Source: Ceriagrion tenellum
Lineage: Eukaryota; Arthropoda; Insecta; Odonata; Coenagrionidae
Direction of reading: 5' to 3'
Assembly: GCA_963169105.1 (NCBI GenBank)
Contig: OY720636.1
Location: forward strand, 78,542,123-78,606,122
DNA length: 64,000 bases
Each line of letters starts with the position of its first letter. Position 1 is the stretch's first letter. Positions 42,985 through 55,590 of this stretch are shown here, one piece after another. The position numbers were made by a program, and so were the translations under genes. The notes below the pieces were generated by a model. That model was not told where the DNA came from and ran no database searches. It worked only from the letters and a program-made list of their open reading frames with translations.

Positions 42985-43249
42985 TTAAAAGAACGCGAAA
43001 GGTGCATCAGGCTCTTCCACCCCAAAAAATCCGCAGTAGCGGACCATAGCCTCGAGAATGGACGCAGGATCAATTCGAAAGGGACCGAGATCCTTCACAC
43101 GCGCTCCGAGTTATTGGGACCGGATTGTGAAGGAGGCTGTGGAAATCAACAACCACAGAGACAACATCAACAGAGACAGAGGTTTCCAGATAAGCAATGC
43201 GTGGAAACCAATCACGAGTCTCATAAGAAAAAGAGCGGGAAAATAAGAC
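42985..43249 (+). pseudogene. GIY-YIG endonuclease C-terminal fragment of a second PLE lineage
   Basis: Reads RLFHPKKSAVADHSLENGR, a frame slip near 43080-43105, then SYWDRIVKEAVEINNHRDNI and GFQISNAWKPITSLI. The spacing SAVA.HS...G..I......L....YW.R..KEA.EI....NINRD.G..LS..W.P matches C-termini of arthropod GIY-YIG retroelement proteins, unlike the cluster at 1-4555. RT and catalytic GIY-YIG residues are missing. Confidence 0.65.
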
Positions 43250-43386
43250 CAATCAGAAGCAAGGTAGCCCATCCGCAGAGCATTATATATAATGTGACAC
43301 GGTGGTTTTAGCGGGTTTCCCACCGTCCTAGGGCGAATGCCGGGCCAATATCTTCCCGCACCTGTGAAAGTATTCCAGTGACTTCC

Positions 43387-43409
43387 CTGAAGAGGCGACA
43401 GCCTAGAAC
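43387..43409 (+). ncRNA. Hammerhead-like motif behind the second PLE lineage
   Basis: CTGAAGA (43387-43393) is canonical; GGC pairs GCC over GACA; after TA the last box is GAAC not GAAA. It lies about 140 bp after the endonuclease end and before an AATAAA, so the position agrees with other PLE ends. Confidence 0.4.
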
Positions 43410-43518
43410 GGGGTCCACACCATTGTTTTTGTTATTTGTTATACTTGTATTTGTTTCGGTGTGGAAATAAACATATTTTGACTTGACTTGACTGGCCGAA
43501 ATTATCACTTGTTAATTA

Positions 43519-44410
43519 AATTAAATTAAATTTGAAGAAATGCGCGATTATGAATTTTTAGAAAAAGAATGGCTTTCCCCGGAATAATTATTGCATCAAA
43601 GAAAACAAAATATGTAACGTAGATTCAATTAAATACTTAGGCGTCACCATCACTGAAGACATGTCATGGGGGAAACACATCAGGGAAATAACTAGTGTAG
43701 CAAACCGTAGATGAGGATTCGTAAAAAGGGTTCTAGGCAAATGCGATGAGAGAGTACGAAAAAGAAGCTATTTTACACTTGTCAGGCCTCATTTAGAAAA
43801 TGCCGCCAGTATATGGGATCCGTACGAGGAAGGTATGATAAAAGAATTAGAGCGCTTGCAAAGGAGATCTGCTAGGTTTGTTAAAGGCCGTTATGATAAT
43901 TGTATAAGTGTTACAAATTTAATAGAAGAACTAGGATTAGGAACTAGATAGAACTAGGACTATCAGAACGCAGGTTAAAATTTAGGCTAAACCTTTTAAG
44001 TAAATTCGAAACCGATTTTTTCTCAGATGACGTTAGATATATATTGAGAACCCCTGCGTATTATGCTAGGTTTGATCATATTAACAAGATTAGAGAGATA
44101 GATTGTCGTACCGATAGATTTAAAATGTCATTTTTCCCTCGTACTATAAGAGAGAACAATAGGCAGCGTAGCAAAGGGATAGGTAGGTGAAATATAGTTA
44201 GAGTAGTCTGTAGTGCATGATGCATGTAATAACAACCAATAATCCCTTTCTTATTATGTAGATACTAACCATCTAGCTGCATGTGACCCTGTTCTCTAGC
44301 ATGTCTCCATTAAATATCCTACTTGCATGTCAATAGCGCATGTTTGGTGATCTTCACCCCCTGTTACACACCCTCGTGGTGGCTCGCAGGGTATCACGTA
44401 GATGTAGATG
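43519..44410 (+). pseudogene. Jockey-like LINE family H, C-terminal half and 3' UTR, copy 2
   Basis: From NLKKCAIMNF near 43525, through YLGVTITEDMSWGKHI, RVLGKCDERVRKRS, WDPYEEGMIKELERLQRRS to KMSFFPRTIRENNRQ, then the GTAGATGTAG tail. Stops at ANRR*GF and near ELGLGTR, with a small duplication around 43935-43965, show decay. Truncated just after the RT core. Confidence 0.85.
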
Positions 44411-44417
44411 TATCACC

Positions 44418-44452
44418 CTGAGGGCGATGGCAGACTACGCCTTCGAAACGTC
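44418..44452 (+). ncRNA. Solo hammerhead-like motif next to a LINE tail
   Basis: CTGAGGG (44418-44424; last A of the box is G), a stem in which GAGGGCG can pair CGCCTTC (one G-T), then GAAACGTC (44445-44452). GAAACGTC is frequent in PLE terminal repeats. No PLE coding sequence adjoins; it starts 8 bases after the LINE H tail. Confidence 0.35.
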
Positions 44453-44529
44453 GGTGCCAAAAACCAGCATCACCCGGTTGCTCTACACGAGAGCTATACA
44501 GACTTAAGTATTCGCCGGGAAAGCCATAA

Positions 44530-47356
44530 ATCTTACTTTAATCTGTTATTTCAAATTTATAGGATGCGGCGCATGCTGGAGTGGTGAGGGATGCGGAAAA
44601 AGAAACTCGTTGCAAAGATCGCTTGACTTTCTTATAATATCAATCTGTTCCAAAGCATCCATTTTCAACCTTTCGGGAGAACATGTAAAATTTCTATGTG
44701 AATTCTAATGTAAGATTCCTCCAGGAATTGATGTCTGAAGTGGTAATTTTACCTTTTACGATTTATCTTCATTCCGTATTTTATTTTCTGATTTATTAGT
44801 GCATCTACCAATGCCGGTAAATCCCTTGGGTGAGCGTCTAGATGATCAGTTAGCTGATATGATCTCTTTCGAGTATTTTTCCCGTTTATTGAGAAGTCCC
44901 GCTCTATTAAATACTGAGTGTTCAGAATGGTAGCAGTTATCAGTAGCAGTTCGGGGCAAGCGACTCTTAGCTGAGATTGTTTAAGTCTTCAAGGGATAAT
45001 TGTTTCGCGGGATTGGGTTGGATTAATGAGGTGCCGTTTCTTCATATCATTGTACTTATAACTTCTTCGAAGATTACGTGAAGGATTAGATTCCCTGATT
45101 ACCTCTGATTGGCGCCTTGTTTTCTAGTTAATTGAGATTGTACAACTTGTCACCTGAACAAGTTTTAATCCACGGATAGAGACCAGCGGTGCCCAAACTG
45201 TGATACAAGTTCCGTTTTTAGATGTACTCCTCGAGTATCTTAATGGGTGGGGTACTTGAAGGGGCTTGGAGACAGACTGTGCTGAAAAGAGGTCGTATTA
45301 TGGCGTATGTAAGTTACAATCAATCGTATACTAAATAATTTAGTTGTTTATTTTATAATGGATATATCTGTGAGATGGTGTACCAAACTGGTGTGTGAAT
45401 GATAAAAAATTGGTAGCCGCTGCTCTGGATAAATTGAATTTGAAGTGCGCGTGGAATTAATGTTGGAGATAACTACCCTTGCTACGAAAGAGGACGGATC
45501 ATTATTGCCGAGACGGGCCAGGATATTGGTCCATCAAGTTGCAACACAAAGAATTTCTCAAGACCAAATTAAAGAGTGACTGATGAAGGGAGAAACTACT
45601 CGTGTTTGTTCCTCTGCAGTTCCTGATCACGAAATTGATGGCGGACTTGGAGAAAAATGAATGTTCATTCATACTGACTTTATTAAATGGTCTGATTTCC
45701 TTCAAAATTATTTTGAGAAATATCATCAATTTTTCATGTTTTTCTACTTAATGTATCTGTTGTTTCTCATTTGCTTCTCCGGAATCTGCAATGGATGCTT
45801 TGTGACTCCGCAGCTATCGAAAAATATGAACACAAATATGTCAATAAATACTGGTCGTTCGTTCGGAAAAAAGAAGAATATTAAATGTGGATTAATCCGA
45901 TACCAGAGATCTTAATTGAATACAGAAGCTATGGATGATTCTCAACAAAGTTAATGCGTTGAAGGACAGGTACTTCAACGAGAAGTAGGGGTGTAAAAAA
46001 ATGAGATATTTCATATTGATAGGAATTCTTTATGAATTATGACTCATGTAATGAGCGAAATTAGGTCTATATCGATCACAAAATAGACTGTTTCAGGTTT
46101 CACTTTGTGGAAGTTATTCCATTTTCTTTAAAAAATGAAATATCTATTTACGCCTTTCATAAGTTTTTAAATTGACATTTGTCTGAATAATTTGAACAAT
46201 ATTCATAAATAAAAGCCTTATAAACATAATTTATCTTATTTTCAGTGACGGTTGCCCTTGGAAACGTGGGTCACTTTAAAAAAATTACTCATTTCAAAAA
46301 ACTACTCATTCGGTATTTCTTTTCTGCATATACCTTTCAGGCTATTATATTGACGGAATTTGTCTTTAATTTGTGAATATTGTATGCGTTAAGCATTATT
46401 AATAAAATACTTGGCAAGATACCACGCTTTTTAGTAACTCGGTTGATTTCGACGTCTTGAGCATCAAAGACCTGGACGATTACGACGCCTAACGACGCAA
46501 TGAACGTCCAAATCGATCGGGTTAATAAAAATTGTGGCATCGTGTCAAGTGTTTTATCAATTATGCTTGACCCCTCGTACGTATAAACCGCAACAAAAGC
46601 ACATACTTACTAATCGCATGCGCCTCCCTAATGTTACTACGGTTAAAGGAATGATAGTCGATAATTGGCAGAAAACGGATCGAAGTCGAATCTCACGCCC
46701 TCTGGTGTTCCCGCTGTTTTTTTTCTGCGCTTAACCCGTGAGATGAAGGAGAGGCCAAAAAAATAAGCGACGGCTTTAACAATGTCTGCGTCCCCTAACC
46801 CCCCCCCCACCCAAATCTGGACCCTTTCACCTTTCTTCATCTTCTCATCCCAACAGAGCTTCGCCTTCTCAATATCGCCGCCCTGATTGCCCTTAATCCG
46901 GACTTCTTTTGCCCCCGCGGCCGCTCTCCATGTTCCTGCCCCCCCCCCTCCTCAGTGGTCGCCCGAGGTCGGCCCGATCTTTCGGAGGCGGTCGGCGGCG
47001 GTCCTTTGGGACGGACCTCGCACTGGTTGCGGCTCTTAAAAAGCCTTCCCTTTACTCCCTTTCAGCCGCCTCTCGTCTGTGTGTGTGTGGGTCACACACG
47101 AACCGCCTCCGCCGTCTGTGTTAGGGGTCAAGGAGTCCTTCCAATGAAAATCAAATCGATCATCCGCCAGAAGGCATGGTGACATAATGAAGCCGTTTAA
47201 AGCAGCGGGCGGGACCCGGGATTGTGCCTTGGGGTACTTAAGTGCGCGGCTCAAACTGTTCGGACGATGACCGCCTTGAAGTGGGCCAGATTGCCTTAAA
47301 AGAATAATAGGCCAAAATTGGAAAAAATTTCCAAATTTGGAAAAAGAAAAATAGGC
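44530..47356. other. About 2.8 kb without recognised features
   Basis: AT-rich to 46550. 46600-47250 is GC- and CpG-rich with C-runs (46800, 46940) and a (GT)n near 47080, possibly a CpG island, but no exon can be supported. Confidence 0.35.
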
Positions 47357-48279
47357 CAGGTAAGGCTTACAGAATTAAAAATACGGAAATTATTCACGCC
47401 GAGTCTGTTAAGTACTTAGGGGTCACAATTACTCACGGCCTATCTTGGGGAAAACATATTAGGGAAATATGCGGTAAGCATATAGGAAGCTAGGTTTTAT
47501 CAAGAGAGTACTCGGAAAATGTGATGAGAAAGTGAAAGAACGTTGTTTTCAATTTTTCAATCGGTAGGCCTCATCTGGAATATGCTGTTAGTGCATGGGA
47601 TCCATACGAAACGGGGTTGATATCAGAGTTAGATCGCGTACAGCGAAGAGGATCTAGGTTTGTGAAACGATGCTACGATAAGTTGGCTAGTGTGTCTGGA
47701 CTGTTAGAAGAATTAGGATGGGAATCGCTATCACAGCGTAGATTAAATTATAGGCTTAACCTCCTAAATAAATTTCAGGAAAATCATTTTACTGACGACG
47801 TAAAAAACATACTATTAACCCCTTCGTACTACGGTAGATTAGATCGCGCCAATAAAATTAGAGAGCTAGATTGTAGAACCGATAGGTATAAAATGTCATT
47901 TTTTCCGCGTACAATTCGGGACCATAACAGCTGTGATCGTCGTCATGAATAGTTCGAGTATTGACAATAGGCAGGCAGTAAATCTTTCTCATTATATTCT
48001 CTACTCTCTTATTCATGCATGATGTAAATATTGATGTTCTTATTTATGCATGATATTTTGAATCTGTAGTAGTAGTCTTTGTATCCCTTGCATGTTGGAA
48101 CGATTGAAGATTGAATGTTTCTTGGGTATTAGATTTTTGATTGGCGCTTTGCATGTGTGGTGCGCGGGTTTTAATGTAATGTCGGTGTTCTACCATATCA
48201 TTCATGCATGCCTGGTGCGAAAGCACCCCCTGCCACACACCCTTTGGGTGGCTTGCAGGGTATGACGTAGATGTAGATG
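47357..48279 (+). pseudogene. Jockey-like LINE family K, C-terminus and 3' UTR, copy 2
   Basis: Begins near YRIKNTEIIHAESVKYLGVT and, with two frame slips (around 47490 and 47550), continues to the clean frame 47617-47952 (ELDRVQRRGSRFVKRCYDK ... LGWESLSQRRLNYRLNLL ... KMSFFPRTIRDHNSCD). The 3' UTR has CACCCCCTGCCACACACCCT and ends GACGTAGATGTAGATG. 5' truncated; better preserved than copy 1. Confidence 0.85.
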
Positions 48280-50129
48280 AAAAGGTTGTAGAAAAATGAA
48301 ATCCGTGTCTAAATGGTAAAAAATATAGTATGTTGGAGTTAATTTGTGACGACTGATTACCATTCTCATATAAAAAAACCAAATCAAGCTAATTGTGGAT
48401 GTGTGCCACATGGTGGTCTGAGAAGTAATTAAATCTCTAGGTTAGAAAGGTACGGAATACGTTTGTGCTCGACTGATGCGGACACCCGAAGGAAATGGGA
48501 AAGATATGTGGCTTTACAACATTGTGGTATTATGTAAAACATCACAAATGACGGCATCACATGGCTTCAACTCGTTTAGATGTTAGACAATAATTTTTCC
48601 CTCAGAAACATTTTTAACTTACTGTCTTGCGAATTTAGTGGATAGATCTTCGTTAGTTCGTCTCTTCGTGCTCATATATTTTCCCAACTCAAAGCATTAG
48701 AAATAATCTATGGTGGTGAAACGCGAATGTGGATGGAGGTCGTCGGTAGCATTTAAAAAAAACTCATGGAAATTTCGTATAGGCACCAGTTTAATTAAAT
48801 AAAAAAAAACACAGCCTAAATAACAGGGCGTTAGAGACCACTGCGGGACTGAAGGAAAGGAATGGAAGGAGTGGCGTGGACGGTACCTTGCGATGGCGCT
48901 GTGTTCTTCTGGAAGCAGCTTCGTTCCGTCTCCCCCTGCAACGGACTCCAGATCGTCCTCGCACCAGGAGTACGTCTCCAAAAAAAAAGTTTTGGATCGG
49001 GGTCTCACCGTCCTTTTATATCCAACCTTCCTAGGGCCGAAAGTGGGTACCTCCGTTTGACCGGCTAGGTACATATTCATAGAGGTAGCGGTGGGCCTCA
49101 CATATTCACCTCCGTTTGACCGGCAAAGCACATATATTCAGAGAGTTAGCGGTGGGCCTACCCCGCACTCAGCACTCCCATCTCCCTTCGACGAGAGAGA
49201 GAGGCCCCATGAAGTCATGGGCGGCTCAGTGAACATTCTAGAACGTGCGAGGCGCACGTATACAGTAAAAAAATCTATTTGGTACAACATCAAGAAATAT
49301 GGCATGTTACTAGAACATTATGCCGAAACTAGAGTCGATTGAAAGGAATCAAAAGTGTGGAACACAACTAGCCTTGTTATGCGTCATGCCTTCAGACAAA
49401 GTTATAATAATTTAGAAAAAAATCATATTTGTATATGATACGATCTTTGATTGTAAATTACACACATCCCAACAATGTAAAGGCGACTCCTAGGTACGTT
49501 TGCACGCGTTTACGTGACGCTTCCTCATGTCTCGGGGTATTTTCTCGCACTTGCTTGGAAACCTCCGGAAAGAAAAAGACTTAAAACATTTTATTGAAGA
49601 GACTGCTACTAAATAGGATTGCGAAGCCAGGATAGTAGAGGGCAGAACTGTGTGGTGGAGATATGTATATTAAGAAAGAGAATGCTCGCATAAAAAGGCT
49701 GCAGTATAGTTTATTATCGCATTCTCTTCCTATGAAATCCAGAAAGCCATCAACTTAGACGTTCCTGAATATGTCGGAAGCGACAAAAACTCGACGCAGC
49801 AAAGACGCAGCAGACAGACGCCGAGTCAGGGAATACTTTTCACGAACACGAAAGCTTTTGAAATTCATGGATTCATTTCCACTTATTTATACTCGTTTAG
49901 GTCCAAAAACTAACGGAGGAAGTCGTTCAAACTTATGAAAACGTACGATAGCGTCGTGGATACTACTCCTTAAGCCCTAGACTTGACACAGGATCTGACT
50001 CCTAACATCGCATTTGCGTCGACTATTCGGACATCGCTGTAATCTTTTCCCCTTCGTAATCTTGTTAGTTCCCCACGCGTAATGACGATCCTTATCTCTC
50101 CGATCGAAGGAAAAAATATGGATTAAATC
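48280..50129. other. Unassigned with a small tandem duplication
   Basis: A 62-bp tandem pair at 49049-49163 (CACCTCCGTTTGACCGGC..AGCGGTGGGCCT). AGAGAATGC / GCATTCTCT at about 49676 and 49718 form a small hairpin. No gene. Confidence 0.4.
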
Positions 50130-50724
50130 TTTTACTCAAGTTTAATGTAGACTATGTTTTTCCGGACGTTCAACATATTTTGCTTGATCCAAACTATTGT
50201 AGTAGAAACGATTACAGGCATAAAGTTATGGAAATAGACTGCCGAACCCATAGATTTAGAATGTCATTTTTTCCTCGTAAAATAAGGGACCATAATAGTC
50301 GCAATAGACCAGTACTGGGATACTTTGAACCTCAATAGGTGAAGTAGATTTTTTACTTGTGCTAAATGTCTTCACATCGTAACTAACAGCTCACCCAGCA
50401 TGGAATTTCTGGCATGATTTAACTTTCTCCATGGTTTTATACCTTGTAGGACTATTTATCAATAACATCATTAATAATAACCAGCAGTTGTATCTTAAAT
50501 AGTGTACTGCATGGTAGCATGTTCTTCCACGTAGCATTCTCCTAGTTACTGGTCTGACCGCGAACTGTTATCCTGGCTGCTTTTAGCCTGCGCCTGGCAT
50601 TCCGGGGGAACGTGCGCGGGTCAGTTTTCATTTGGGATGAATGCTGCATTCCTGGCGTGGAATCACCCCGATCCGTGGAAGCACCCTCGTGGTTGCTTGC
50701 ACGGTGTTTGGTAGATGTAGATGA
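50130..50724 (+). pseudogene. Jockey-like LINE family J, C-terminal end and 3' UTR, copy 1
   Basis: The plus strand reads FNVDYVFPDVQHILLDP, RHKVMEIDCRTHRFRMSFF and PRKIRDHNSRNRP, stop at about 50338. The 390-bp 3' UTR holds TTCTTCCACGTAGCATTCTCC and GACCGCGAACTGTTATCCTGG and the tail GGTAGATGTAGATG. Shares its UTR with 53163-54036. Confidence 0.8.
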
Positions 50725-50754
50725 ATGGTAATAAACTCTGACGTCACCACATTC

Positions 50755-50925
50755 TTCGTGACAATTTGGCAACACCGCGAGACGTGGGGCCTCTCGGATG
50801 ACGTCAGCTTCGAGTCACGTTAGCGTACAGTTTAAAAGGTGCCTTAAATTGCCGAAAGCGTGATGAGTTAATTTTCTTTTTTTAACTTGCGGACGCTCAC
50901 GAATCTTGAAACCCCCTTCACCACC
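50755..50925 (+). repeat. Dispersed repeat I, copy 1
   Basis: About 160 bp homologous to 55432-55590: GGGGCCTC..GGATG.CGTC, then GAGTCACGT, AAAGGTGCCTT.AATTGCC and ACTTGC.GACGCTC. Both copies abut LINE H insertions. Confidence 0.6.
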
Positions 50926-51026
50926 TAGATCGTGCGGAAATCGCCTCGTTTTTGTTTTTCTTCCATTGCCGAGCTACGTTTAGCCGATGTCGTGATTACT
51001 AACCGAGGCCCGCTGATCGTTTCATC

Positions 51027-52690
51027 TACACCTACATCTACGTAATACCCTGCGAGCCACCACGAGGGTGTGTGGCAGGGGGTGAAGATCACCAAACATG
51101 CACTATTGACATGCAACTAGGATATTTAATGAAGGCATGCTAGATAATAGGGTCACATGGTTAGTATCTACACAATAAGAAAGGGATTATTGGTCGTTAT
51201 TACATGCATAATGCACTACAGACTACTCTAACTATATTTCACCTACCTATCCCTTTGCTACGCTGCCTATTGTTCTCTCTTATAGTACGCGGGAAAAATG
51301 ACATTTTAAATCTATAGGTACGACAATCTATCTCTCTCATCTTGTTAATATGATCAAACCTAGCATAATACGCAGGGGTTCTCAATATATATCTAACGTC
51401 ATCTGTGAACAACTCTATTTCGAATTTACTTAAAAGGTTTAACCTAAATTTTAACCAGCGTTCTGATAGTATTTCCCAACCTAGTTCTTCTATTAAGCTC
51501 GTAACACTTACACAATTATCATAACGGCCTTTAACAAACCTAGCAGATCCGCTTTGCTCGCGCTCTAATTCTTTAACCATACCTTCCTCTTACGGATCCC
51601 ATATACTAGCGGCATATTCTAAATGAGGCCTGACAAGTGTAAAATAGCTTCTTTCTCGTACTCTCTCATCGCATTTGCCTAGAACCCTTTTTACGAATCC
51701 TAATCTACGGTTTGCTACACTACTTATTTCCCTGATGTGTTTCCCCCATGACATGTCTTCAGTGATGGTGACGCCTAAGTATATAATTTAATCTACGTTA
51801 CATATTTTGTTTTCTTTGATGCAATAATTATTCCGGGGAAAACTATTCTTTTTCCAAAAGTTCATTATCGCACTTTTCTTCAAATTTAATTCTAGCTGCC
51901 AACTATCACACCAATCATCCATCGCATCTAAATCCTTAGCTAAAGACTGTCTGTTCTCTTCATTTCTAATTTCCTTATACACTACTGCATCATCGGCAAA
52001 AAGACGGAGCTTGCTATTTTTTACTACTGTATTCAAGTCGTTTACGTACAGAAGAAATAAAATTGGGCCCATCACGCTTCCCTGGGGAACACCCGATGTA
52101 ACTTTTACTTCGCCTGAGCTGACACCATCTAATACCACCCTTTGAACGCGTTCATGCAAGAAGTCTCCTATCCAGCCTACTATATTACTGTCTATTCCGT
52201 ATGATGCTAACTTCGCGAGTAACTTACAGTGGGGAACCTTGTCACAAGCTTTTCTAAAGTCAAGAAACGCTGCATCTACCTTACGTTACCTTCCCCGGAA
52301 ACTAAAATATCGTGAACAAAAAGACCTAAGTAATTGAGTTTCGCAAGATCGTCCTTTTCTGAACCCATGCTGGTTTGTTATTTATAAATCCTGGCTGTCA
52401 AGGAGTCCCATTATTGATGTAACTATTATATGCTCTATAATTTTACATGATAGTGACGTTAATGATATTGGTCTATAATTACATGGCTGTTCCCTATCTC
52501 CGCTTTTATAAATTGGGGTCACGTTTGCTATCTTCCAGTCTTTGGGAACCGCGTGTTCTTCGAGGGATTTGTTAAATATTACTTTAAGATACGGAGCCAT
52601 TTCGAGAGCTAATTCTTTATACACACGAGCTTGAATTTCATCAGAGATTTCGTGTTCCTCAATCAATGAGCCTTGTTTAGCCTTACCAAT
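51027..52690 (-). pseudogene. Jockey-like LINE family H with most of the reverse transcriptase, copy 3
   Basis: Longest LINE in the window. From the 5' side (52690 downward) the minus strand reads LIEEHEISDEIQARVYK, VPKDWKIANVTPIYKSGDRE, NYRPISLTSLSCKIIEHI, then HGFRKGRSCETQLL, AAFLDFRKACDKVP, TSGVPQGSVMGPILFLLYVN, catalytic FADD (about 51987-51998) and the family C-terminus to 51239, with 212 bp of 3' UTR. Stops occur near 52380, 51787 and 51590, and a frame slip near 52285. The endonuclease domain and ORF1 are lost by 5' truncation at about 52690. RT catalytic motifs remain, but no full-length protein is possible. Confidence 0.88.
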
Positions 52691-53162
52691 TCCATTGATG
52701 CGTCCCTCCAGGGGAAAACGCAATGTTTTGCCATCGCATCGGCGCGTCACCGGTAATCGGAATGGATTCCGCGTGGAATAACAGCTGTCCGTATTGAATA
52801 CGATCCCCATCGAATTGCTTTTCAACACGGATTGATTAGGATGTGCCGGCGTTGTACGTACATACATATGTAATCTCTCCGCTCCATTCAATCCGCAGTT
52901 TAGCGGCAAGGTAGCCCAGTTTGTGGAGTGGGAATTGCTGGAGGGTCTTAAGGGTATAAACGTGCCGGTTTTATCAGTCAGCGCGTATCATCTCCATTGA
53001 TACCGGGGTAGAAATTTTATATTGTCGTTGATGTATGATTAAGGCTTTTGGTCGGCGTTAAATTTTAACTGAGCACTCAATGCCTTCCTATTACTTTATT
53101 TATAATCCATCCTCCAGGTATTCGTATTGCAATAAATGTCAGTTTACTTAAAAATTATAATT
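52691..53162. other. Unassigned flank of LINE H copy 3
   Basis: The minus frame of the LINE runs on into this region to 52909 but loses retroelement similarity, so it is flank. Nothing else seen. Confidence 0.4.
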
Positions 53163-54036
53163 CCCACTAGTATATGGGACCCTTACGAGGTAGGCCTAGA
53201 TTCATATGTAGATGGAATACAGTGGAGAGCAGCAAGATGTTTTTAAAAATTGTCACGATGAGCAAAGTAGTGTTACCGAATTGTTGAGGAATATAGGATG
53301 GGAATCTCTATCTGATCGAAGGGAAAAATATAATAAAATATAATATAATGATAGAAATGTGGACTATTTTTTGTCGAACGCTCAACATATTATTATTATT
53401 ACTATTATACTATATTATTATACTATATTAACTATTATATATATTATACTAACATATATATTATACTATTATATTATTATTATACTATATTAAATATCAT
53501 GATAGAAATGATCACTTGCATAAAACCAAAGAAATTGGCTGTGGAACCAATATATTTTAAGTGTAATTTTTTCCACGTACAATAAGGAACCAAAATAGTT
53601 GCGACTTGCGATATATCAGGTCTCCCGCAGGTGACCCTCACTGGGTTATGTAAGTTTGGCTCTTGTGCTAAATGTCTGAACATCACCATTATCTACTAAC
53701 TCCGCATGAATATCCGGCAAGCTCATGTATGACGTGGCACCTTTAACTACTATTCGTTAGTCGCATTTATAATACTAACCAGTAGCTGTATCTAACCAGT
53801 AGTTATAAGTTGTGTACTGCATGGAATCGTGTTCTTCTACGTAGCATTCTCCTAGTTTCTGGTCTGACCGCGCACTGTTATCTTAACTGCTTTTGGCCTG
53901 CGCCTGACATCCGGGCGAGCGTGCGCGATTCTGAATTCAGCTGGGAGAATTCAGATGAGTTTTTCATGCCTGGTGTGGAATCATCACCCGCCACACACCC
54001 TAGTGGTGACTTGCACGGTATTTCGTAGATGTGGAT
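53163..54036 (+). pseudogene. Jockey-like LINE family J, copy 2, with AT expansion
   Basis: Begins SIWDPYEVGLDSYVDGIQWR, continues LLRNIGWESLSDRR and VDYFLSNAQH, is broken by an (ATT)n/(TA)n-rich block at about 53389-53500, then resumes near DRNDHLHKTKEIGC and a damaged SFF-RT-NKEP end. The 3' UTR matches 50130-50724 and ends CGTAGATGTGGATT. The AT block replaces the stretch that encodes LDPNYCSRN in copy 1. Confidence 0.75.
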
Positions 54037-54863
54037 TTAAATTTTTTGTTACAAACCCCAATTAATGTGAAACGTAGAAACCACAATGTGAAAGTCACAG
54101 AATTCACAAAACTTTGTCAAACTAACAAAAAAAACTACAAAAATATATATATATAAGAATAATTGATTAGTGGTCGATAAAATAAATAGAATGTAAAAAT
54201 ATGTATTTTGTTTCTATTTGGATATTTTTCTATCGTCAATTCACTTCAGGCCCAAAAACATTATACCGGTCAGGAAGAGAAAATTAAATTATGGATAGAT
54301 TTTTGAGATGCTGTTGTTTGATGCTGGGTAATCTAGTCTGTTGGTAAAAATACTCTCTGACAAATCAGTTCGTTCTTTTCATATTTAATCTCAGCTCGAA
54401 GTCACCTGAACATGATTTCAGTGTTGCGGAGCAATTTTCTCATGGAAACAATTCTCGGGTCAAAAAAGAAGCCTCTTGCGACATTTTCCAACTGGATGTA
54501 GCTCGGGTCATGAGTTCAAGAGGGCGGGAATGGGGGAGGTTGGGAGTTGGTGCGAGTGAAATTGCGAGGAATCTTCCGCTTGCACTCAAAAGAGGTAATG
54601 GAAAAGTGTGACGTGAGGAGTCCAATGGAAGAGCCGTTGAATAGGTTTTGTATTTATCTCAGAATTAGCGCAGACCATTCCCTCAATGGTACGAGCACAC
54701 GATCATCACGGAGAACCATGAGGGAGAATATCTATCAGAACAGCGTTTTGGGTGAATTAAAGTAATCGTAAATTCACTTACAAGTACATAATGTAGGCCT
54801 TCCTTCTCAGTGACTACATCTGTGGATAGCCTCTTTCTGTGACGTCACAAACCTTGCGCCCAG
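54037..54863. other. Unassigned
   Basis: AT-rich, nothing recognised. Confidence 0.4.
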
Positions 54864-54871
54864 AGCTGTAT

Positions 54872-55423
54872 CTACATCTACGTGATACCCTGCGAGCCAC
54901 CACGAGGGTGTGTGGCAGGGGGTGAAGATCACCAAACATGCACTATTGACATGCAAGTAGGATATTTAAGGGAGGCATGCTAGATAATAGGGTTACATGG
55001 AGCTAGATGGTTAGTATCTACATAATAAGAAGGGATTATTGGTTGTTAGTACATGCATCAATGATTGCATTGCATCATGCACTACAGACTACTCTAACTA
55101 TATTTCACCTACCTATCCCTTTGCTACGCTGCCTATTGTTCTCTCTTATAGTACGAGGGAAAAATGACATTTTAAATCTATCGGTACGACAATCTATCTC
55201 TCTAATCTTGTTAACCTGATCAAACCTAGCATAATACGCAGGGGTTCTCAATATATATCTAACGTCATCTGTGAACAACTCTGTTTCGAATTTACTTAAA
55301 AAGTTTAACCTAAATTTTAACATGCGTTCTGATAGTAATTCCCATCCTAGTTCTTCTATTAATCTCGTAACACTTACACAATTATCATTACGGCCTTTAA
55401 CAAACCTAGCAGATCTCCTTTGC
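54872..55423 (-). mobile_element. Jockey-like LINE family H, copy 4, with 8-bp target duplication
   Basis: A 552-bp 5'-truncated insertion flanked by AGCTGTAT (54864-54871 and 55424-55431). The minus strand codes the C-terminus from about LQRRSARFVKGR to SKGIGR (stop near 55105), then 3' UTR and tail. An insertion of 20 bp near 55050-55075 duplicates part of the GCATCA..TGC region. Clear evidence of target-primed reverse transcription with short duplications. Confidence 0.88.
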
Positions 55424-55431
55424 AGCTGTAT

Positions 55432-55590
55432 GGAGGTGGTGTTGACTTGGGGCCTCGCGGATGTCGTCTGCTGCGAGTCACGTGGAGTTAACAGTTTTTA
55501 AAGGTGCCTTGAATTGCCGAAAGTGTGAAGAATTATAAGTTTATTTGAAACTTGCCGACGCTCTCGAATCCTTAATCCCCCTTCACCAGT
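55432..55590 (+). repeat. Dispersed repeat I, copy 2
   Basis: Homologous to 50755-50925; interrupted on its left by LINE H copy 4, whose target duplication lies at its edge. Confidence 0.6.

Noticed and set aside
46600..47254. CpG-rich exon or promoter
   Set aside because: CpG-rich, but no splice-bounded open frame or core promoter pattern I could defend; left as unassigned.
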